Both the position numbers and the translations under genes were made by a program. DNA of 9,624 nt from Leptolyngbya sp. SIO4C1 (GTDB lineage: Bacteria; Cyanobacteriota; Cyanobacteriia; Phormidesmidales; Phormidesmidaceae), in NCBI GenBank assembly GCA_010671975.1, contig JAAHIA010000172.1:1-9624 (forward strand), written 5' to 3'. The notes under the pieces are model-generated. The model was given only the letters and a program-made list of their open reading frames with translations, did not search any database and was not told the DNA's origin. This document shows positions 5,779-9,624 of this stretch, piece by piece (position 1 is the stretch's first letter; every line of letters starts with the position of its first letter).

Positions 5779-6615
5779 TTGGCAACGCTGTACGTATCAG
5801 ATTTAGACGGGACGCTGCTGACGCCACAGGCAGCGCTGTCGGCCTATACAAGAACGCAGATCGCCGCAATTGTGGCAGCAGGCATTCCGTTTGCAATTGC
5901 CACGTCGCGCAGCATCGACTCGGTACGGGCAATCTTGGGGCCGCTGTCGCTGTCGCTGCCGGTGATTGAGTTTAACGGAGCCTACGTCACCGATTTAGCA
6001 ACCGGACAGCCAGCGGTGATCAACGCGATTGAGCCTGCGATCGCAGAAGACCTCTTTTCTCTAGCAGCGCTCACTCAGCTAGCGCCGATTGTGTCATCCT
6101 ACTGCAGCGGCGCAAACTGCAACAGCTATACCCAGGTGACACATGCAGGACTGCAGTGGCTATCAAGAGACGTACAGCAGCGTAAAGGCAAGCCTTGGCG
6201 GCGGCTCAGCCGCTATCAAGAGATTCTCTCAGAGCCGATTGTCAGGCTAACGCTAGTCGATACTGAGCCCCGGCTGAGCGAGCTAGAGCAGCTGATCCAC
6301 GAGCGCTATCCGGGTATCCTTGCCACGCATCTGTTTGAGAATCCTTACCAGCCAAACTGGTACTGGCTCACAGTCGAAGATCGGCGCGCCAACAAAGGCA
6401 GCGGCATTCGCGAAGTGCAGGCGCTGCGGGGGCTGCAAGACCATCAGATCACGGTGTTTGGCGACCACAACAACGACATTCCCATGTTTCAGATTGCCGA
6501 TACGGCGCTGGCGATGGAGAACGCCACCGATCGGCTAAAGCAGCACGCAACCGAGGTGATTGGGCATCACAGTGCAGACAGCGTAGCCAAATACTTAAGT
6601 CAGGCCGTTGGCTAA
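5779..6615 (+). CDS. HAD-superfamily phosphatase, Cof/type IIB, 278 aa
   Basis: All four HAD motifs are present. Motif I is VSDLDGTLL with nucleophile D8 and acid/base D10; motif II is AIATSRS (T42); motif III is K206 in RRANKGSGI; motif IV is FGDHNNDIPMF with D229 and D233. The large C2B cap (residues about 80-195) between motifs II and III places it in the Cof-like IIB group, which dephosphorylates small sugar phosphates and nucleotides; the substrate cannot be told from sequence. Motif IV reads GDHNND where GDNxND is commoner. The family normally begins only a few residues before motif I, which supports TTG 5779 (MATLYVSDLDG) over TTG 5758. The cap has an unusual short Cys cluster (YCSGANCNSY). 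It lies 32 bases after the oxidoreductase and is likely co-transcribed. Confidence 0.92.
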   Translation: MATLYVSDLDGTLLTPQAALSAYTRTQIAAIVAAGIPFAIATSRSIDSVRAILGPLSLSLPVIEFNGAYVTDLATGQPAVINAIEPAIAEDLFSLAALTQLAPIVSSYCSGANCNSYTQVTHAGLQWLSRDVQQRKGKPWRRLSRYQEILSEPIVRLTLVDTEPRLSELEQLIHERYPGILATHLFENPYQPNWYWLTVEDRRANKGSGIREVQALRGLQDHQITVFGDHNNDIPMFQIADTALAMENATDRLKQHATEVIGHHSADSVAKYLSQAVG

Positions 6616-6623
6616 GCTTATTG

Positions 6624-6658
6624 ACAAGATTCTAGGAATTTTGTTACTTCCTTTTCAG
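6624..6658 (+). terminator. Probable terminator of the HAD gene
   Basis: ACAAGATT (6624-6631), loop CTAGG, AATTTTGT (6637-6644) makes an 8-bp stem with one G-U, extendable by two weaker pairs. It is followed by the pyrimidine-rich TACTTCCTTTTC. It sits 8 bases after the stop codon. The stem is AT-rich, so termination may be partial. Confidence 0.45.
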
Positions 6659-6663
6659 CCAGC

Positions 6664-6682
6664 GCCCGCTGTTGCAGCGGGC
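6664..6682. terminator. GC-rich hairpin between convergent genes
   Basis: GCCCGCT (6664-6670), loop GTTGC, AGCGGGC (6676-6682) is a perfect 7-bp stem in the gap between the HAD stop (6615) and the stop of the minus-strand gene (6703). No U tract follows on either strand, so it may be a backstop, an RNA 3'-end stabiliser or a factor-dependent site rather than a classic intrinsic terminator. Confidence 0.4.
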
Positions 6683-6702
6683 TAACCTCTTACCTCACCC
6701 AT

Positions 6703-7293
6703 TTAGGCACTGATCAAGGCTCTTTCGCGCTGGCTGCTGATCTCGCGCTGTGCTCTCCGCGGCTGAGCGCCGGACTGAGGGGTGGGGCAGCGTTCAAGTA
6801 GGTAGCTATCTAACAGCTGCCAGTTTTTTGGCGAGAGCAGCTGAGGCAAGACCTGACGCATCGCGTCGCCCTGCTCGCGCACCAGCCTCACCAGTCGCTC
6901 TAGCGCCACCAGTCTGAGCTGATGGTCAGACTCATTTAGCACGCGATCGAGACCGATGGCGAGCGTGTAGGGCGTCATTCTCTCTAAGCTCTGCACGGTC
7001 AGCGCCTTTAAGTCATCAGAGAGCTGAAAATATCGTGAAATCTTGATCAGCGGCAGCACCGCGTCGCTGCCAAACTTATGCAGCAGCTGAGCCAGCTGCT
7101 CGCGCGTCTGGGCAGACTGAGTGGTAATAAACAGATAGAACGAGAATCCTGTAAACTCTTCGAAATTCAAAACCTCTAAGCTTTCAGTTACGCCTTCAGC
7201 GCTGGCCAACTGGTAAATCGTTAATAAATCGTCACCTTGAAGCGAATGCTGAGCGTGCAATACAGCCAAACGATTGCTAGCAGAAGTTGTCAT
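6703..7293 (-). CDS. Uncharacterised helical protein, 196 aa
   Basis: I do not recognise the family. The protein is soluble and mostly helical. Residues 1-60 include LQGDDLLTIYQLASAEG and an aromatic patch NFEEFTGFSFYLFITT. Residues about 62-155 read like successive amphipathic helix pairs (REQLAQLLHKFGSDAVLPLIK, then LKALTVQSLERM, then LRLVALERLVRLVREQG), suggestive of an irregular HEAT-like array. The last 25 residues are basic and polar (QPRRAQREISSQRERA) and probably disordered. ATG at 7293 has only a weak GGAA some distance upstream. Base composition matches the GC-rich flank to the left, so it belongs to the older backbone. It has no operon partner: it converges with the HAD gene and diverges from the AT-rich gap. 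Function is unknown. Confidence 0.7.
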   Translation of the reverse strand: MTTSASNRLAVLHAQHSLQGDDLLTIYQLASAEGVTESLEVLNFEEFTGFSFYLFITTQSAQTREQLAQLLHKFGSDAVLPLIKISRYFQLSDDLKALTVQSLERMTPYTLAIGLDRVLNESDHQLRLVALERLVRLVREQGDAMRQVLPQLLSPKNWQLLDSYLLERCPTPQSGAQPRRAQREISSQRERALISA

Positions 7294-7560
7294 GGTGAAA
7301 AATTCCAGCTATGAACTGGCGGCAGCTTGGATAAATGGAATGCGGAATGTTTGCTCTATGCCAAAGCACTTACATCGTGAATTCGCTTTGCAGAGTCAAA
7401 ACTGGGCAGTGCAGCCTTCCTTTAATTTGGCCGGGTCAGAAATCTATTAAAGTTGACCCTAAACTGGAATTTATTATTTCGGTCTGTAAATTTGAGATGC
7501 TAAGGCTTAACCTTTCTGGTCTTACACCCGTACATACTTTTTACAACGTTACAAACCGTA

Positions 7561-7589
7561 TTGCAAGCTACAAATTGAAATTATTAAAT
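7561..7589 (+). promoter_or_regulatory. Candidate promoter for the TIR-ATPase operon
   Basis: TTGCAA (7561-7566), a 17-base spacer and TTAAAT (7584-7589) match the sigma-70 consensus at 4 of 6 positions in each box. A second candidate nearer the gene is TTGCTT (7652-7657), 18 bases, TATAGA (7676-7681). Either would give a leader of roughly 70-165 bases. AT-rich DNA yields such matches by chance, so this is tentative. Confidence 0.25.
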
Positions 7590-7724
7590 ATATTCATGAA
7601 AGTTCCCTGACATTCAGCGCAGATAGGCGTTAAAGCCAGCTTTACAGCAGCTTGCTTAACGAATTCTAGAGATTTTATAGACTAACGCTGACGGTAGGAA
7701 ATGGATTTGCATAATAGCAAAGAG

Positions 7725-7739
7725 GCCCTGACGCAGGGC
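7725..7739 (+). promoter_or_regulatory. Hairpin just upstream of the TIR gene
   Basis: GCCCTG (7725-7730), loop ACG, CAGGGC (7734-7739) is a perfect 6-bp stem ending 20 bases before the ATG at 7760, in the position of a leader structure. No U tract follows. It could affect translation initiation of a gene that lacks a clear Shine-Dalgarno. Confidence 0.3.
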
Positions 7740-7759
7740 TGACGTTTGGCAGTTAGCGG

Positions 7760-9079
7760 ATGTGGGTGATGCTCGATCAGGTAATTCCAGCTGCGCTACG
7801 GGCGATCGCAGCTATCGCCAAAGCGCCCGCCCAGCGCAGTCAACGCTATATCAAGACGCTCAAACAGTTTGAGTGGGACCCAGAGCATCCGCCGGCTGAG
7901 TTTAGCGCGGTGTATGCCTATACGCTGGTGGAATATGCCCTAGCCGATGAGTCGCCAAAGTCAGAAACCCTGCTGCAGCTGTTTGCCGAGCCTGAGATCA
8001 AGGCCGCGTTTCGGCAGGCGTTTGACCAGTGGCAAATGAATCCGCTAGCGGATGCGCTGGCGCATCGGCTTGACTGGCAAGCCTTTGGCAACGAGTGGAA
8101 CTTTATCGGCAACGCGATTCGCGAGCAGAATATAGACGTTCAGCGAGAAGTGACCGTCTTCTTTGCAGCGTTCTTGGAGGTAGTGAAGCGAAGTCAAACT
8201 CCTAAAGAACAGATACATTCTATTTTACTGACAGAGCAGCAGCGTGATTTGCAGCAGCTAAGGTCAGAGTTAGCTCAAGTCGTGGACGTGGATCTGTTGG
8301 CTAAAGAGGTGGCTGAACAGATCTTAGATAAATCACAGGCAGCATCAACAACTCCAAAAGGAAAAGATTTTAGCGAGGATGTTGATATCTTCTCAATAAG
8401 TACTGACTGTCCTCCATTGTCATATGGCACTGAAAATATTAATAAAGGTAATAAAGATATAGCTAATAAAGAAGGATATGAATATTACATCTTTTTAAGC
8501 TATCGCAGATTTGGTGAATGGCCAAAATGGGTTCGAGATAAATTTATGCCCCTCTTTAAGCATTACTTGGGCGAAGAAATTGGACGCAATCCTAAGATTT
8601 TTGTTGATGTCGAATCGATTGATACAGGTGTTTCTTGGCCTAACAAGCTTGGAAGTGCTTTAGCTAAATCTTGTGTTCTGGTGCCATTGTTTTCAAGACA
8701 ATATTTTTCTAGCGAATGGTGTCAGCTAGAACTCTCTAATATGCTAGCAAGAGAAAAAAAGTACGGATTTAATACACCTGAAAGACCTGAAAGACTTATC
8801 GTTCCTGCTAAGATTCATGACGGACATGATTTTCCTCACTTCATAAAGGATATTCAATGCGCATGTTTGGAAAAATGTTCTAACGTACGCATGGCCGAGG
8901 GGAGTCGAAGAGAAGAAGAGCTTGCAGAGCTTATTGAAAAATGGGTGCCAAATATTGCATCTGCTATTGAAAGAGCTCCTAGCTACAATGAAAATTGGCA
9001 TCAATTAGCTGTCAATGAATTCATGGAGCTATTCAAAAAACATAAACCAAAATCAAAAAAGCTACCTAGGTTAAGTTAA
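7760..9079 (+). CDS. TIR-domain protein with helical N-terminal domain, 439 aa
   Basis: Residues 1-145 are a helical domain (FEWDPEHPPAEFSAVYAYTL, then FAEPEIKAAFRQAF, later NIDVQREVTVFFAAFLEVV) of a kind I associate with cyanobacterial signalling or NTPase proteins but cannot name. Residues 150-192 look like a short coiled coil, and 193-238 are a polar linker. The TIR domain spans about 241-400: strand A YYIFLSYRR (242-250), BB-loop region FVDVESIDTGVSW (281-293), strand LVPLFSRQYF, and SSEWCQLEL, where E324 aligns with the catalytic glutamate of NAD-cleaving TIRs. A basic tail (KKHKPKSKKLPR) ends the protein. No membrane segment is present. ATG 7760 is used; ATG 7769 is an alternative and neither has a clear ribosome site. 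DNA composition shifts strongly near codon 190. The ATPase gene follows after 2 bases. The TIR domain is clear; NADase activity and a defence role are inferred. Confidence 0.88.
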   Translation: MWVMLDQVIPAALRAIAAIAKAPAQRSQRYIKTLKQFEWDPEHPPAEFSAVYAYTLVEYALADESPKSETLLQLFAEPEIKAAFRQAFDQWQMNPLADALAHRLDWQAFGNEWNFIGNAIREQNIDVQREVTVFFAAFLEVVKRSQTPKEQIHSILLTEQQRDLQQLRSELAQVVDVDLLAKEVAEQILDKSQAASTTPKGKDFSEDVDIFSISTDCPPLSYGTENINKGNKDIANKEGYEYYIFLSYRRFGEWPKWVRDKFMPLFKHYLGEEIGRNPKIFVDVESIDTGVSWPNKLGSALAKSCVLVPLFSRQYFSSEWCQLELSNMLAREKKYGFNTPERPERLIVPAKIHDGHDFPHFIKDIQCACLEKCSNVRMAEGSRREEELAELIEKWVPNIASAIERAPSYNENWHQLAVNEFMELFKKHKPKSKKLPRLS

Positions 9080-9081
9080 TC

Positions 9082-9624
9082 ATGAGTCTAATAATAACTT
9101 TTTATTCCTTTAAAGGTGGTGTCGGTCGGACAATGGCACTAGCTAACATGGCTGTTTTAATAGCTCAAATGGGCTATAAAGTACTTATGGTTGATTGGGA
9201 TCTAGAGGCACCCGGTCTTCCTCGCTATTTTGCTAATTATGAAATGAGTAATGGAGGGTTAGGCCTTTTAGATTTGTTAGAAGCAAAAATTTGTCAATCC
9301 CTAAAAAATATAAATTGGCAACGGTATATTTCTACTTTAAGCTTAGAAAAGAACAGAAAACTGCATCTAATGAGCAGTGGAGAGCCAACCCAAAACTACG
9401 CTGGAAGAGTTTTAGATTTTAATTGGGAGATATTTTTTGAAGAGTATGATGGTAGTAATTTTATAGAATATTTGCGAAATTTTTGGAAAGAAGAGTTTGA
9501 TTTTGTTTTTGTTGATAGTCGCACTGGCATCACTGATTCAGGCGGAATTTGTACCATTCAGATTCCAGACGTCTTAGCAATTGTCTTTACTGCAAATTAT
9601 CAAAGTTTATATGGCGCAAAGGAG
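9082..9624 (+). CDS. ParA/MinD-like ATPase of the KGGVGRT type, N-terminal 181 aa, runs off the window
   Basis: ATG at 9082 follows the TIR stop by 2 bases, so the pair is almost certainly one translationally coupled operon. The protein opens with ITFYSFKGGVGRTMALANMA, a deviant Walker A (signature K11, with R16 at the usual P-loop lysine position, T17), then VLMVDWDLEAPGL (D38/D40, the Walker A' aspartate region) and FVFVDSRTG (D145, Walker B), then PDVLAIVFTANYQSL, the switch strand typical of SIMIBI ATPases. This is the 'KGGVGRT...VDWDLEAPG...DSRTG' group rather than a partitioning ParA or septum MinD. From memory, similar N-termini occur before TPR or other repeat regions and beside TIR proteins, including actinobacterial FxSxx-COOH clusters; I could not check this here. 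The DNA is AT-rich with many TTA, ATT and AAA codons, unlike the left of the window. The C-terminal part is not visible. Confidence 0.88.
   Translation, partial: MSLIITFYSFKGGVGRTMALANMAVLIAQMGYKVLMVDWDLEAPGLPRYFANYEMSNGGLGLLDLLEAKICQSLKNINWQRYISTLSLEKNRKLHLMSSGEPTQNYAGRVLDFNWEIFFEEYDGSNFIEYLRNFWKEEFDFVFVDSRTGITDSGGICTIQIPDVLAIVFTANYQSLYGAKE

Larger units (their letters stand above)
7294..7759. other. AT-rich intergenic gap without a convincing gene
   Basis: This 466-base stretch is clearly AT-richer than the genes on its left. The one open frame in it (91 codons from 7335 on +) has no protein-like pattern. There is a dyad GGGTCA (7433-7438)/TGACCC (7454-7459), a small hairpin TAAAG (7631-7635)/CTTTA (7640-7644), a possible promoter (7561-7589) and a hairpin close to the TIR start (7725-7739). 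No transposase remnant, tRNA or terminal inverted repeat was seen. Confidence 0.6.

Noticed and set aside
6621..6649. TTGACA (6621-6626) as a -35 box
   Set aside because: No acceptable -10 at 16-18 bases, and a plus-strand promoter here would only fire into a convergent gene; it overlaps the terminator hairpin.
7335..7610. 91-codon open frame on + in the AT-rich gap
   Set aside because: No ribosome site, odd Cys-rich and low-pattern sequence, no recognisable fold; expected by chance in a stretch with few stops in that frame.
7294..9624. Insertion sequence or prophage carrying the TIR operon
   Set aside because: No transposase, integrase, terminal inverted repeat or tRNA attachment site can be seen within the window.
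1..9624. CRISPR array
   Set aside because: No regularly spaced short direct repeats; the only tandem repeats are coding WG units.

Overview
The window looks like a cyanobacterial chromosome segment. The octamer GCGATCGC (HIP1, the over-represented cyanobacterial palindrome) occurs at least eleven times between 658 and 7809. Several of the proteins also have a cyanobacterial character: a ComFB-like protein, a HisKA/OmpR two-component pair, a WG-repeat lipoprotein and a peroxiredoxin. Genus cannot be fixed from sequence alone. The first ~7.3 kb is fairly GC-rich and reads as ordinary core or housekeeping sequence. From about 7.3 kb the base composition becomes mosaic and the gene content turns to accessory or conflict-type functions.

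Layout: (a) 1-189, the tail of a peroxiredoxin on +, converging on a compact minus-strand cluster at 1121-186: a ComFB-like protein, a secreted peptidoglycan-binding protein, and a 49-residue single-span membrane peptide. (b) 1122-1416, a divergent intergenic region with two predicted branched RNA folds. (c) 1417-3431, a two-gene response regulator/histidine kinase operon overlapping by 1 base. (d) 3456-4556, minus strand, a lipoprotein built of nine WG repeats. (e) 4643-6615, plus strand, a saccharopine-dehydrogenase-like oxidoreductase followed by a HAD (Cof-type) phosphatase with a TTG start. (f) 6703-7293, minus strand, an unrecognised mostly helical protein. (g) 7294-7759, an AT-rich gap with no convincing gene. 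(h) 7760-9624 (running off the edge), a TIR-domain protein and a ParA/MinD-like ATPase with the P-loop variant KGGVGRT, separated by only 2 bases.

The most interesting part is (h). A TIR domain with a candidate NADase glutamate, carried on a helical N-terminal region, sits directly before a SIMIBI-type ATPase whose usual P-loop lysine is arginine. This is the pattern of a nucleotide-dependent biological-conflict (anti-phage or self/non-self) module: the ATPase may act as sensor or switch and the TIR protein as a NAD-consuming or scaffolding effector. The composition changes sharply inside the TIR gene, in the linker between its two domains, which suggests an effector module joined to a locally adapted N-terminus. 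Function is inferred. The ATPase and anything after it continue past the window.
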